A DNA stretch of 64,000 nt from Ampullaceana balthica (GCA_944989445.1 CALYLW010000013.1:1695066-1759065), one strand, 5' to 3'; numbered from the stretch's first letter, positions 20,666 to 32,329 are shown. The notes: generated from the sequence alone by a model not told the origin. A program made the numbers and translations.

Positions 20666-23620
20666 AAAATATTAAGACATGCACTAGCAAACAAGGAGCC
20701 ATCCAGTGTGACACCTGCAATGAATGGTACCACACAGTATGCCTGCATACCAACACACGAAAGCACATAGCAATAGACCTAAGAAAAAATATGCTTCCTG
20801 GCACTGCATACATTTTGGGTTGCCCCAAATCAGTTCAGATTTGTTTAACTATAGGGACCTTATCACCACAAACTCTTACAGTGTTTTGGCTAATCCTATT
20901 ATAAATAACCCACTAGAAAAAATGAAACCTGCCACTCAAACCCATAAAAATAACCATAAAAATCCAATAATACTAATTATAATCAAAACATTCTCAAGAC
21001 ACTAATAATTATTTCCAAAGTATTAAAAATAAAATTCCAGATTTATAGCTACTTATAAAAACAGAAGAACCAGACATAATTGCTGGCTCTGAAACTTGGT
21101 TGAACCCCAACATATAAAACTCAGAAATATTTAACAACAATTGTAATATTTTTAGAAAAGATAGACCAGACAATTAAGGAGGAGTGCTGCTTGCAATCAA
21201 ATCAAATATCATAGCTGAAGAAATTACTACACAATCAAATTGTAATATAGAGTCTGTTTTTTGTAAAATAGTTACACCAAACTCAACATCACTTATTGTG
21301 GGCATTATATATAGACCACCGAATACAAACCTAGAATACATGAAGAATCTTTGTAGTCAATTAAATTTCATAAAAGAAAATCATAAAAATTCTGAAATTT
21401 GGATTATGTGGGATTTCAATCTTCCAGATATAAATAGGAAAAACTATACAATTGATAACCATCAAACTAAAAAAGACATTAACGAACACTTTATAAACAC
21501 TATAAACAACTTAAACCTAGAACAGAAATTAAAAAAAAACAACTAGGAAAAATAAAACACTAGATTTATTCCTAAAAAATAGACCAGGTCTAGTGTTAGA
21601 CTATAAAATAATTCCTGGACTGTCCGATCATGATATTGTTAGGGTCACCAATACAATAAAAACTAGAATTAATAAGATACCTAGAAGAATAATATATCTT
21701 TGGAATAAATGCAATTCCATAAAACTACATCAATCAGCGGCTAACTTCCAAAAAATTTCCTGAGTAAATGTAATACAAATAGCCCAGTAGAAGAAATTTG
21801 GAAAGATATAAAAACAAATCTAACAACTATTATGTATGAGAATGTTCCTACAAAATTAAAATAAAATAAAATAAACAAATGCTGGTTCAATTTTAAATTA
21901 AAAAAGCTATGCAAACTAAAAGAGAACTTATTTAAGAAATTTAAGGCTACTAATTCAAAAAGGATACACAAAAAGTACTTAAAGATTAAACACTTGACAC
22001 AAAAACTTAGTCAAACCCTCCAAAATGAATATATAAACAATTTAATTCCTAAAGATAACAATAAAAACTTATGATCATTTATCAAATCTAAAAAAAATGG
22101 AACCTACAGGAATAGCCACACTATAAGACTCAAATGATAAAACCTATAATGATAATGAGACTAAAGCTAACATCCTTAACACATATTTTGCATCATCATT
22201 CTCTGCCTCAGGCGACAAGGAAAATTCAATAAATTTAAATAAAATGAAATAAATAGGGCACATAACTGTAGACGAGATAGGTATACATTCACTCCTAGAA
22301 AACTTTAAAATAAACAAAGCCACTGGCCCAGATGAATTGCCTGCAAGGTTACTAAAATGAACTGTCCCCAATCCTTGTACTTCGTTTTCAAGCCTCTCTA
22401 AACCAGGGTAAAGTGCTAACGTAACTCCACTCTTTAAGAAAGGTGATAAATCAGACCCTGGTATTTACAGACCTGTATCACTTACTAGTATCACCTGTAA
22501 ATTACTAAAACACATAATATATATTGAAATAGTTGGCCACCTAGACAAATATAATGCCCTATGCCCACATCAACACGGCTTTAGAAAAAAAAAGAGCATG
22601 TGAAGCACAATTAATAGGTTTAATAGATGAACTATAAAAAGGCTTAGACAAAAATGATCAAATAGACACAATATTTCTAGACTTCTCAAAAGCATTTGAC
22701 AAAGTTCACCACCTTAGTTTACTTACAAAACTTAACTACTTTGGAATCTCAGGCCCCTTACATCACTGGATCGAAGACTTCTTTTGGGCAGGGAGCAAAC
22801 TGTAATAATTAATGGATCTAAATCTGCACCAATAAAGGTTAATTCAGGAGTTCCACAAGGAACTGTGCTAGGTCTATTACTCTTTTTAATTTTTATAAAT
22901 GATTTACCAAACAACATCTCAACAGGAACAAACGTTAAGTTATTTGCTGATGATTGTATAATCTATAAAACAATTAAATCAGAACAAGATAGCAAAATTT
23001 TACAAAAAAAACTTAGATGAATTGATATATTATGAAACTAACTGGAGTATGTCTTTCCACCCAGAAAAGTGTCAACTGTTAAGAGTAACAAAGAAAAAGA
23101 AACAAATAAATTCAAAATATTACATTCATGGAAAAGAACAGACCCAAGCTAAAGATGCTAAAATACTTAGGTGTTTTAAAAAATGAGAAACTATCATGGA
23201 ATCCCCATGTCAATTAATTTATTAAAAAATCAACCAAAACCTTAGGCTTTATAAAAAGAAACTTTAACAAATTAATGTAATAGAGATATAAAACTAAAAT
23301 TCTACCTCACTTTGGTGAGACCTGTATTAGAATTTGCATCTTCTGTATGGGACCCATCCACAAAAGAAAACATTGATAAACTAAAAAAAATTTTTAAAAA
23401 GAGCTGCCAGATTCATTACTGGAGAACATTCAAAACTGACAAGAATAACACCATTAGTTAAATCATTAACCCTTGAAACACTAGAGGATACAAGAACCAA
23501 GAGCAAAGTAGTAATCATACTTAGAGCAATTAATTCTAATTTAGAAATACAACACAAAGATAACTTAATACAACCCTCAGATAGACATAAGGATAAAAAC
23601 ACCTTTCTTATTCCGTATGC
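20640..23620 (+). mobile_element. CR1-like non-LTR retrotransposon, long degenerate copy
   Basis: In order on the plus strand with many stops and frameshifts: a PHD-type zinc finger (GAIQCDTCNEWYHTVC then, after a frameshift, SWHCIHFGLPQISSDLF), an endonuclease region (EPDIIAGSETWL, GGVLLAIKSNI, GIIYRPPNTN, WDFNLPDI), then reverse transcriptase (KATGPDELPARLLK, LFKKGDKSDPGIYRPVSLT, QHGFRK, DFSKAFDKVHH, VNSGVPQGTVLG, LFADDCIIYK as the catalytic core) and a C-terminal region shared with the copies at 50.6 and 58.3 kb. A PHD-like finger before the endonuclease is known in CR1-group elements. Dead copy. It stops abruptly at 23,620, where a piece of another retrotransposon is joined. Confidence 0.85.
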
Positions 23621-23885
23621 AATATCAGACGAAGGCTCAAAGCCAGAAATTATTGCCAGAATGGCCCAGAAAACCGCAGCGCTGAGCAAACTAAAACACA
23701 TCTGGTAAAGCAAAAAACTCTCTCTGAGATCAAATATTCGACTAAAGCGCTCTCTGGCGATGTCGGTCTTCTTGTATGGATGCGAGGCTTGGACGTTCAC
23801 TGGGGACCTCCAAAGAAGATCAATGCGCTAGAGATGAGATGTTTTCGAAAGATACTGAACGTCTTTATCGTCAGCACGAGTCTGC
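23621..23885 (+). mobile_element. fragment of the second non-LTR family fused to the CR1-like copy
   Basis: Plus-strand ISDEGSKPEIIARMAQKTAA, LSKLKHIW, stop, then SMAMSVF-like sequence FLYGCEAW matches the element at 17,856-18,400. The join with the CR1-like copy is sharp: CR1 sequence FLIPYA ends and ISDEGSKPEI begins in the next bases, so this is a chimera. Confidence 0.8.
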
Positions 23886-24580
23886 CTGCAAAATTTCAGC
23901 TCACAAGCATACGGAGATGTGGTTAAAATAATCAATCTAAAGTTTATTCGGCAAGCAAGCAAAATACCAGATGCCACTAGTTAATATAAAGGATTTTAGA
24001 AAAGTTGTGAGAAAAATTGCACAGCATCCATTTTTGTGTGTGCAATACTACACAATTTGCTGCACGGTTATTCTAAACCGCTGTGCGGCGTCGGTCAGAG
24101 AACAGTGCGGCCGCACAACCGCGCAGCTTAAATGGAAGATTGGCGGCGGTAGTAAATTTGTAATTGATAAACTTAAAAACAGACAAACTTTGTACGTCTA
24201 TTAAAATCAGTTTTTTTTTGCGAGGCCTACACAAGAAACACAAGGGAATGGAATGGGCGCGAGTTTGTTAAATTGTTTCAGCAAGGTGCGTCAACACCTG
24301 TGCGCGGGTGGTAACAGTTATTAAATCACCAACCACTTACAAACTAAAATTTTTACTTTTAAAATTTAAATCCAGCCCAAATTATTGTCAACCCTTTGTT
24401 TTGTCCAGATTAAAAATAAAAAAAAGCACTTTCATTAATTTTTTTGATATTTCAGTAAATATCTTTGAACGACTAAAATATACTTTAAAAAAAATTAGAT
24501 GAGATAATTTGTTAACATGGTCGCGATAGGAGTGGAGGAAGGAATGAGAGGGAGGGGGGTTAGATTTTTAAAAAGAAAAC
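23886..24580. other. unassigned intron sequence
   Basis: A relatively GC-rich pocket (24,060-24,135, with CGGCGTCGGTCAG and GCGGCCGCACAACCGCGCAG) resembles neither neighbour. No family was recognised in any frame, and no terminal repeats were seen. Confidence 0.4.
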
Positions 24581-24760
24581 AAAGAAAACATTGCCTTGTC
24601 TCAACTGGTAACTAAATAATTTCGGCGTATTTCAAAGACTCGTTAACTTCTTGTCATTAATTCATTCAAGAAAGAAAACATTGCCTTGTCTCAACTGGTA
24701 ACTAAATAATTTCGGCGTATTTCAAAGACTCGTTAACTTCTTGTCATTAATTCATTCAAA
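24581..24760. repeat. near-perfect 90-bp tandem duplication
   Basis: 24,581-24,670 and 24,671-24,760 are identical apart from the last base or two (unit begins AAAGAAAACATTGCCTTGTC and ends AATTCATTCAA). A very recent duplication. Confidence 0.95.
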
Positions 24761-24994
24761 GAACAAAACTTTTTTTTAATATTTCATGATTTTTTTTTCA
24801 TGTTCAGATGAAAAAGTTGTATCAATATACCTTGAAGTTTGTCAGAACTGTATTTTATTTCCCTTTGACAGATAATTCTCAAGCATTTTCGAGTTCAAAG
24901 TATTTCACAAGGAATATTTAATAGGAAGTTTTTTTTATTCTATAAATTTTCGCGATCCGTAATGTGAACACATAAGATTTGTAAATTGGCCACC

Positions 24995-25722
24995 GTTGTT
25001 ATAGAGTATAGACGTTGTTATAGAGTATAGACATTGTTATAGAGTATAGACGTTGTTATAGAGTATAGACGATGTTATAGAGTATAGACGATGTTATAGA
25101 GTATAGACGATGTTATAGAATATAGACGTTGTTATAGAGTATAGACGATGTTATAGAGTATAGACGATGTTATAGAGTATAGACGTTGTTATAGAGTATA
25201 GACGATGTTATAGAGTATAGACGATGTTATAGAATATAGACGTTGTTATAGAGTATAGACGATGTTATAGAGTATAGACGTTGTTATAGAGTATAGACGT
25301 TGTTATAGAGTATAGACGATGTTATAGAATATAGACGTTGTTATAGAGTATAGACGTTGTTATAGAGTATAGACGATGTTATAGAGTATAGACGTTGTTA
25401 TAGAGTATAGACGTTGTTATAGAGTATAGACGATGTTATAGAGTATAGACGTTGTTATAGAGTATAGACGATGTTATAGAGTATAGACGATGTTATAGAG
25501 TATAGACGTTGTTATAGAGTATAGACGTTGTTATAGAGTATAGACGATGTTATAGAGTATAGACGTTGTTATAGAGTATAGACGATGTTATAGAGTATAG
25601 ACGTTGTTATAGAGTATAGACGATGTTATAGAGTATAGACGTTGTTATAGAGTATAGACGTTGTTATAGAGTATAGACGATGTTATAGAATATAGACGTT
25701 GTTATAGAGTATAGACGATGCA
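24995..25722. repeat. 19-bp minisatellite, ~38 copies
   Basis: Unit GATGTTATAGAGTATAGAC, alternating with the variant GTTGTTATAGAGTATAGAC and a rarer GAATATAGAC form. Three-unit patterns (GTT, GAT, GAT ending in GAATATAGAC) recur, indicating block duplications. It lies in intron 3 of the NIDO gene. Confidence 0.95.
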
Positions 25723-25894
25723 ACCACATTTTCAAGGGTACCCTTGTGCAATTTTACTATAAAGGTAATGGTATGTCAACGGGTACCCGTTAACAGGCCA
25801 AATCATAACTCGCGTGAAGCCATTTAAAACGTCATTTAATAAATTGCAAGCAATGAATTAGTAAAGTGGCTTTTTTTTTAAAGTTGCGCTTTTT

Positions 25895-26010
25895 TATGTG
25901 ACGTCACATTTCCTTAGCCCCCCTCTCTTCCCCATCATCACACATCGTCAAAAATGATTGACCCCCCTCCCCCGCTAGGCGCGTGATGTCATTTATAGAC
26001 GGCCCCTAAT
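25895..26010. repeat. TGACGTCA / C-tract repeat, copy 1
   Basis: TGTGACGTCACATTTC, C-rich tracts (CCCCCCTCTCTTCCCC), TCATCACACATCGTCAAAAA, TTGACCCCCC and GTGATGTCATTTATAGACGG. The same order of blocks occurs at 32,330-32,450, and the ends are palindromic (TGACGTCA, GTGATGTCA). Looks like a small palindromic-ended DNA element. Confidence 0.6.
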
Positions 26011-26175
26011 TGTCAGTTAGCTTTCCCAACATCAGCAATGGAGGCCATATTTTAGTTTAACTACAATAACTATAAAAGAAACACGCAGTTTATTTAACAT
26101 AATGAACATTACAAATACAATTAGCTGCTACGAAATAAAAATAAGAATATAGTAAGTTTCAACAACTGAATCTAC

Positions 26176-26323
26176 CTTGTTGTTGGTGGAGGGATCGTAA
26201 TAATCTGTTGCCACGTTGTCCCAAGTGGCAATAAAAGCATACACAGGAACAAAGTTGATGAAATCAATAAACGGTTCTGTGAATGAAGAGATCTCACTGA
26301 GTACCGTTGAGTTTGTGGTCAGT
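26176..26323 (-). CDS. NIDO gene exon 4: NIDO domain
   Basis: Acceptor TGTGTTTATAG, donor AACAAG|GTAGAT. One base completes the split Arg codon, then 49 codons: LTTNSTVLSEISSFTEPFID, then FINFVPVYAFIATWDNVATD and YYDPSTNNK. The AFIATWDNV segment corresponds to the conserved (A)VVTWxxV strand of NIDO domains. Enters in phase 2, leaves in phase 0, matching both neighbours. Confidence 0.9.
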
Positions 26324-26470
26324 CTATAAACACAAATAACATAAGTTAAAGTCGATTTTCAAGGAAGAAAAAAAATAACCTGGAAAGGAGATAAGCGTTG
26401 GCATTTTTTCCAAAACATCAAAACTATGAATTTTTAAAAATCTTTTTTATTCCTTGAACGATTTTTAAAT

Positions 26471-26945
26471 ACTTTATATTAACTCGTGGTGTATGCCTGA
26501 GTCAGGCGGAGACGAAAAAAACTTTGGATTGATTTTTATCCCACTTCCTCGTAAGCTAGCAAGCTGAAATTTTGAAGACAGACTCGTGACGATGATAAAA
26601 ATGATGTATCAAAATTTCAGATAAATCGAATGCACCAAAATTAAATTAATGAATTTTTAGATGATCTTTATTTATCTCTATGAGTCTCTACGTAACATTT
26701 TTACATATTTTGCTATAGTGTCGTGGTGCGTATTACATTGAACATCCTTTCCTGTCGCGCAATACTTTTTATAAACATATTCCTGATCGGTGCGCATTAT
26801 ATTAAACATTTTTTACGACACATACCTACAATTTTGTATTTGTGGATTGTCTTGCGCTGCGTATTATAATGAACATTCTTTTAGTTATGTCTCGTACATA
26901 AAGTATTTATAGTAAAAAACTTGGTTCTTTACTGGTTTTTTATTA
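26471..26945 (+). repeat. dispersed repeat family A, copy 1 (~475 bp)
   Basis: Aligns with 41,786-42,290 over the whole length: TTTATATTAACTCGTGGTGT at the left, AGCTGAAATTTTG, GATGATAAAAAxxATGTATC, GGTGCGTATTAxATTGAACA, CCTGATCGGTGCGCATTATA, GGATxGTCTxGCGCTGCGTA and TTTATAGTxAAAAACTTGGT at the right. No open frame. Probably a non-autonomous mobile element; its ends are set by the two-copy alignment. Confidence 0.85.
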
Positions 26946-27480
26946 TGAATTTTTTTTTACAAAAACAGGTGCCAAAATTGACTGAGAGACGACAAATGCT
27001 ACTTCAGTGTTAACAAAGACTACATGGTTAGCCGGATAAGCACAGTGCAGCAAAATCTTAAGATCTATTATTGTTTTATCTAAATTTTAATACGCAAATT
27101 AAAATTTTTTTTTAAAAATATATATATTCCGATTTCAGATACTTTACTTATATGATCATGTAAAAGATCGGTGCATTTTTTAAAATTACAATGAAACATT
27201 TTAAAAACAAACAAACAAGTTTCCAAAATCGCATGAGAACCCCTGATCAAAGTCATGTGTGACTTCAGTGTGAACAAGGACTGCAGCATTAAGATTGTAT
27301 GTGCCATTATCATTTATCTAACCTTTAAAATATACATTTTTAAACAAAACAAAATATATATTTTTATATTTCTTCCGATATCAATAAATACGTAAAGATT
27401 GGTGCATTTTTATTTGAATTACAATGAAACAATTTAAAAAAAAACGGGTTTCCTAAATTGCATGAGATGCCTGACTGCAG
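26946..27480. repeat. diverged tandem repeat, units of ~200-240 bp
   Basis: Three successive segments share CxTxAATTACAATGAAACA, TTTCCxAAATxGCATGAGA, CTTCAGTGTxAACAAxGACT and ATATATxTTCCGAT in the same order (around 26,950-27,060, 27,118-27,300 and 27,350-27,480). An old tandem array; no frame of interest. Confidence 0.55.
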
Positions 27481-27559
27481 ATGGAGCGCGAAAGAAAGTA
27501 AAAATCAAGGGCGTCAGAGACATCAAAACAATGAGAGTTACCACATCGAAAAAGAAGAA

Positions 27560-27690
27560 AACAGTAAAGTGTATAGGCCAGAAAACGTGATTTATGACTT
27601 ACCAAAAGAAGAGAACAGTAAAGTGTAGAAGCCAGAACAACGTGATTTATGACTTAACAAAACGAGAGAACAGGACAGTGTGTCATTTTA
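27560..27690. repeat. short tandem repeat, ~58-bp unit, about 2.3 copies
   Basis: GAAAACAGTAAAGTGTATAG with GCCAGAA, ACGTGATTTATGACTTA is repeated with small changes, then a third partial copy (GAGAACAGGACAGTGTG). Confidence 0.8.
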
Positions 27691-27714
27691 TTCAGGATTA
27701 ATATAAAATATTAT

Positions 27715-28275
27715 AGAGTTTTATAAAGTTTGTCATTGCAGGATCGCTATTATTTTTTAGCCTGTTTTACTGGGACAGGTTTTAAGGTGTTACCCCCATT
27801 ATTCGTCAAACTTTAAATGTAGTATTAGTCTTATTATCCACTTGATTTGGGTATAATGTAAAATATTATAGAAGCCACCGTAATTTCGTCTCTGTTATTT
27901 AAAACAGATTTTAATTGGATACAGTTTAAGGTCTTATCCAATTGTTTTTCTCACTAATTTTCAGTTTTGTAAACCTCACGGGATAGAATGTCTAAGCTAT
28001 TTTAGAAAATTCTAAATTTTCTTTTTGCAAGATCTCCGCTGATTGTTAATCTCTTTTATTGGGACAAGTTTTAAAGTCTTAGCCCAATTATTTGCCAGAC
28101 TGTGATTGTCCTGTAAATTTATTATTCACTGGATTGGGGTATTATTTGAAATATTCTAGAAACTTCTGGGGTTTAATTTTTCATTACATCCCCAGTAATT
28201 TATAACAAATATAAATAGGACAATTTTTAAATTCATATCCAATTGTTTTTCTGACTTATTTTTGGTTAGAGACCT
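27715..28275. repeat. diverged tandem pair, ~290 bp per copy
   Basis: About 27,730-28,010 and 28,025-28,275 correspond: GCAxGATCxCxxxTxATT, TTTTAxTGGGACAxGTTTTA, CCAxTTATTxGxCAxACT, CACTxGATTxGGGTAT, AATATTxTAGAA and ATCCAATTGTTTTTCTxACT occur in the same order in both. Confidence 0.75.
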
Positions 28276-28439
28276 CTGGTGGATAAATGGGTTTCCACCG
28301 GGGCCCCATGAATAATGGTTTTAGGTATAATTGGAGAAAAACCAGAATGTGACGTCACAGGAAATGTAATTGGATCAACAGGGGTAAATAAATGAAAACT
28401 GAGGTATGGTATCCGATCGGGTGAAGCGATTTGACGAAA

Positions 28440-29160
28440 ATGGAATCTGTTTGGGATCATACGGGGGTATGTTATCCCATCAAAATATGGGATCGAATTG
28501 GCTTAAGCGATTCAGCAAAGCATGAGATTCCCTAATGCAACGGGATAATAGTGGTGAAAAGGATTCGATTCCCTTACGCAACAGGATACTTCTGGGATAC
28601 TTGATCCCTTCGATTTCCCTCGAAAAGGAAAATCAGATCCCATTATGCAACGGGATCATAATTGGGTATGAAATCTCAATGAAACATGGAATCATATGGG
28701 GAAAGGGATTTTTACCAAAAATGAGATACCCTAATGCAACGGAATAATACTGCTCACATCAAAGTAAGCTATTTTATAAACAACGGAATAATACTGCTCA
28801 CATCAAAGTAAGCTATTTTATAAACAACGGAATAATACTGCTCACATCAAAGTAAGCTATTTTATAAACAACGGAATAATACTGCTCACATCAAAGTAAG
28901 CTATTTTATAAACAACGGAATAATACTGCTCACATCAAAGTAAGCTATTTTATAAAGAAAAGGGATTTACTTTATGAATGGAATCCCATTACGAAACGGG
29001 GTCATAATGGGGAAAGGAATTTAAAGAAAACATCGTGAAATCATAAGGGGTGCGGAGGGATTTCACGTAGAACTCCGTAGAACGGAGTCCTATTATTCAA
29101 TGGGATCGTAATGGTTGTGGTAAGTATGTAAGTCCCATAACCCGAAGGTCGTAGGGGATC
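28440..29160. repeat. degenerate array with GGGATC and ATGCAACGGG motifs, enclosing a recent 44-bp array
   Basis: Units of roughly 60-80 bp with words such as TGGGATCATA, AAAGGGATT, CCTAATGCAACGGGATAAT are repeated with much variation on both sides of the clean 44-bp array. Frames that stay open here show no family resemblance. Confidence 0.55.
28735..28960. repeat. 44-bp minisatellite, 5 copies
   Basis: Five nearly perfect copies of a unit from AACGGAATAATACTGCTCAC to CTATTTTATAAAC. Very recent expansion within the degenerate array. Confidence 0.95.
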
Positions 29161-29244
29161 CCTAATGTTTCCATTAGAGCTTACTCGAGGTCTGTTTATA
29201 CCTGGTGAGTGCCCTAATTCCCTTCAAGGAGTCAGCGTATCATA

Positions 29245-29335
29245 TATTGTGGCTTTGCGTGGGCTCGATCCCACGCCCCTCAGCTGTGCGAGGCGAGTGC
29301 ACTACTGACTTCGTTATCCAGCCGCCACTGGGTGT
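29245..29335 (-). mobile_element. tRNA-derived SINE head (candidate)
   Basis: On the minus strand, GCGGCTGGATAACGAAGTCA, GTAGTGCACTCGCCTCGCAC, AGCTGAGGGGCGTGGGATCG, AGCCCACGC. The last part matches a tRNA B box (GGxTCGAxxCC) flanked by a T-arm-like GTGGG/CCCAC stem, and GTAGTGCACTCGCCT resembles an A-box region. No full cloverleaf is clear, so a SINE or decayed tRNA pseudogene is more likely than a tRNA gene. Confidence 0.5.
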
Positions 29336-29399
29336 GGTACAAAATGGAATTCCTATTGCAGGCCCAGGTGAATCCGGGCATATCAGCTAGTTACCCATA

Positions 29400-30620
29400 C
29401 TAGACTGCCCATACTAGACATTACCCATACTAGACTGCGCCTATGATTTGGCTTTCAAAACTTGTCAAGTTTAAAAAATTTATATTTTAAAAAAAAACTT
29501 CAGTCATCACTGTCACAAATATCAAGGTAACACAAGTAAAAAAAATAAGTTCATACATTTTATTTGTTATATTCTAGACTCGCTGATCATCGTTAACTAA
29601 TTATATAAGTAAGAAATGTATGCTTTTATTAAAATTTAGTTGAAAACAACATCCTATATAATAAAAGACAAGTTTCTGTCCGTTCTGTCCCGTCATCTAT
29701 AGCGATTGGTCCCTCAAACACATATGACTCCTACAGCCAATCATATTGAACACGTTTACGCCATTTACCAGGACGTTCAAAACGAGTTATTTTTGGTGCA
29801 GTAATTCTTCCAAGAATTTATTTTGAGTTATGCCCGTTGGGATTTATAGTCAAAAGCTCTGTTTTTACGAGTTATTTATTTTAACTATTATGAATAGTAT
29901 TTTTGACGTGATGCAGATGTAATGCCGGTCGAGACGGTTGTTGGAGGGGAGTTACAACATGCCACCGAACGGTGGCGGAACGTCCTGGGACGAGCTTTGT
30001 TGCTCGTGAGTAATAGTTTATTAGTGTCTTCTAAAATAAATAACATGTTTGAAGTAGGAATTAGATTTTCATTTATATCGCAATGGATTTAAGAAATTGA
30101 TAAACAATTATTCACAACAATTCCTTGTTGTAATTATATTTGTGGAATTTGCACGGAAAAAAAGTAATTAAAACATTATTATTTGACTTGCAGCGTCTTA
30201 AACTTTAAAATTACTACATGTTCGTAATATGTACAAATAATATTATTGTAAATCTACTGGTTTATGGTTAGGGTTAATGTTATTTGTTTGATACATTCGT
30301 TGTTTTCAATACTAACTAAAATATGAAGTGACTTATTGACACGGTTACAGTAATGGCTAGTGTTGTGTCCATTGCACGTGCAACGGTTTATGATTATATG
30401 TAAGTTTAAGTATTACATGACTTGGGAACGGTTACGGTAAAACATTTGATGTTAACCACGCCTTACGATTCTATGTAAGTTAAAGTATAAAACAACTGGG
30501 GAACTGTAAGGGTAAAGCATTCGTTCTGAACCACTTATTTTTATTATTCGTTATTTAAAGAATTACATGACATTAGCTACTAACTACTTTTTATTGACAA
30601 TAAATTCAACAATCAACTAC
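29400..30620. other. intron sequence with short degenerate repeats
   Basis: At 29,387-29,445 TACCCATACTAGAC is repeated three times. At 29,683-29,710 GTCCGTTCTGTCCCGTC and at 29,780-29,815 GTTATTTTTGGTGCAGTAAT resemble parts of dispersed repeats found elsewhere in the window. At 30,335-30,535 three diverged ~85-bp units share GGTTACxGTAA and TTATGATTxTATGTAAGTT. No gene recognised. Confidence 0.5.
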
Positions 30621-30766
30621 CTGTAAACAACCTGTCCTGAACTCAGTGATGCGTCAATTCTCGCCAGCCACGGGGCCAATGCTGGAAACCCCACTTCCAT
30701 TCCGTCGAACAGATATGCTTCTCTTGTTTCATTGTCACCGAAAGACATGAAACCATCCTCGTAAAT
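30621..30766 (-). CDS. NIDO gene exon 3: NIDO domain
   Basis: Acceptor CAACACTTAG, donor TTACAG|GTAGTT. Starts in phase 0: IYEDGFMSFGDNETREAYLF, then DGMEVGFPALAPWLARIDAS and LSSGQVVY plus a split Arg. NGFISFG ... FP ... IAPFWADxD ... GxVYYR is the conserved first half of NIDO domains; here Trp-Leu replaces Phe-Trp in the APFW motif. Phases agree with exon 2 (phase 0) and exon 4 (phase 2). Confidence 0.9.
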
Positions 30767-31029
30767 CTAAGTGTTGATTAGAGAAGTATAAATTCATTTT
30801 AATAAACCTAATTTTGTAAAATAAAATGAGAGTAATATCATACTCGTAAACCTCAAGGTCAAAATGATAATTATATAGCTATCGTAACTAATTTAATTCT
30901 TAAACTGACAGTTAAAACTCATTTTCGAAAAAAAACAAATAATAATAGTAATAATTTTAAAAAAATTATTAAGTTAAAAAAAGCTCTAAATATAATGTTT
31001 AAATTCAGGGTAATAAAACACAGTTTTGA

Positions 31030-31430
31030 AACCTCAAATTGTAAAAGTCAAAGCTATAAATATAAAACCGCAAATTGTAAAAGTCAAAGCTATAAATATA
31101 AAACCTCAAATTGTAAAAGTCAAAGCTATAAATATAAAACCTCAAATTGTAAAAGTCAAAGCTATAAATATAAAACCTCAAATTGTAAAAGTCAAAGCTA
31201 TAAATCTAAAACCTCAAATTGTAAAAGTCAAAGCTATAAATATAAAACCTCAAATTGTAAAAGTCAAAGCTATAAATATAAAACCTCAAATTGTAAAAGT
31301 CAAAGCTATAAATATAAAACCTCAAATTGTAAAAGTCAAAGCTATAAATATAAAACCTCAAATTGTAAAAGTCAAAGCTATAAATATAAAACCTCATTGT
31401 AAAAGTCAAAGCTATAAATATAAACCCTCA
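31030..31430. repeat. 36-bp minisatellite, ~11 copies
   Basis: Unit from ACCTCAAATTGTAAAAGTCA to AAGCTATAAATATAAA, highly uniform. Because 36 is a multiple of three, three frames stay open (for example repeated CKSQSYKYKTSN), but the product is low complexity and it lies inside an intron; not a gene. Confidence 0.95.
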
Positions 31431-31985
31431 TAAATCTAATTTATAACAATGAGAAATATAATTTTGTAAGGCTAATTTTGAAATCTTTGTAAACATCACA
31501 TTAGTTTTAGAGTTATGCAATAAATATTTTTAAAAAAACAACAACAACCGAAAATGCAAGACATAAAACCATTTTCATACAAGCTTATTTTCAAACTGAG
31601 ACTTGTCAAACCGTATTCGTAAGCCAAATAGTAAAAGTGTTAGTAATAGAACATTTTTGTAAAAACCTTTTTTAAAATTTTGCCTTTTAAAACTGAAACT
31701 GTGTTTGCTTTTTAAATTTTTAGAGAGACGGAGCTCGGAGCACGACCTTTTCACAACTAAATGTTCTTAACATATTATACAGGGTGTCCATGAGTTACGA
31801 TTTTGATCCGTTCGTAAGAAACGTCGTAACACGAAATTTCACTTTAAGGTATATGTAAGGTACTGTACTTATAGTGCTATAACAAAATGTTACAGTCAAT
31901 GACATAAGAAAGAGAAAACAATTCCTTACCACCTAAAAAAAGTTTTTAAAAAAGGATAAAACACGAGAGAGAGAGTGAGAGAGAG

Positions 31986-32018
<33 letters not shown>

Positions 32019-32041
32019 TTGAGAGAGAGAGAGAGAGAGAG

Positions 32042-32081
<40 letters not shown>

Positions 32082-32329
32082 GGTGTAAACAACCAAAATG
32101 GCGTATGCACTGAGACTGAGCGTCTTCTTCGCACTACAACCACAACAAAGCATATTCTTTCCGCCGTGCGCCTCAAACATAAAAGATGTTAAGGAAATTA
32201 AAGTATTTTAAAAAAGAGAAAACAATTTTTTTACCCCATGGAAAAAAGTTTTAAAAAAATAAAAAAGACGACATAACGCATAATTTAATTTTTTAAATCC
32301 CTAATATTAACTTCACCGCCGTCTCTGAG
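31431..32329. other. intron sequence with a (GA)n microsatellite
   Basis: (GA)n with interspersed GTGAGA and GATTGA interruptions occupies about 31,963-32,080. At 31,776-31,800 TATACAGGGTGTCCATGAGT resembles the end of a small DNA transposon but no partner end was found. No gene. Confidence 0.6.

Noticed and set aside
24995..25722. CRISPR-like regular array
   Set aside because: Units are directly adjacent with no unique spacers, and the context is eukaryotic; the same holds for the other arrays.
29245..29335. Functional tRNA gene
   Set aside because: Only A/B-box-like segments; no complete acceptor stem or clear anticodon arm.
30995..31433. Open frames of 135 codons with CKSQSYKYK repeats
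   Set aside because: 36-bp unit keeps all frames open; low complexity, intronic.
31776..31800. TATACAGGGTGTCC as the end of a small DNA transposon
   Set aside because: No inverted partner or target duplication found nearby.
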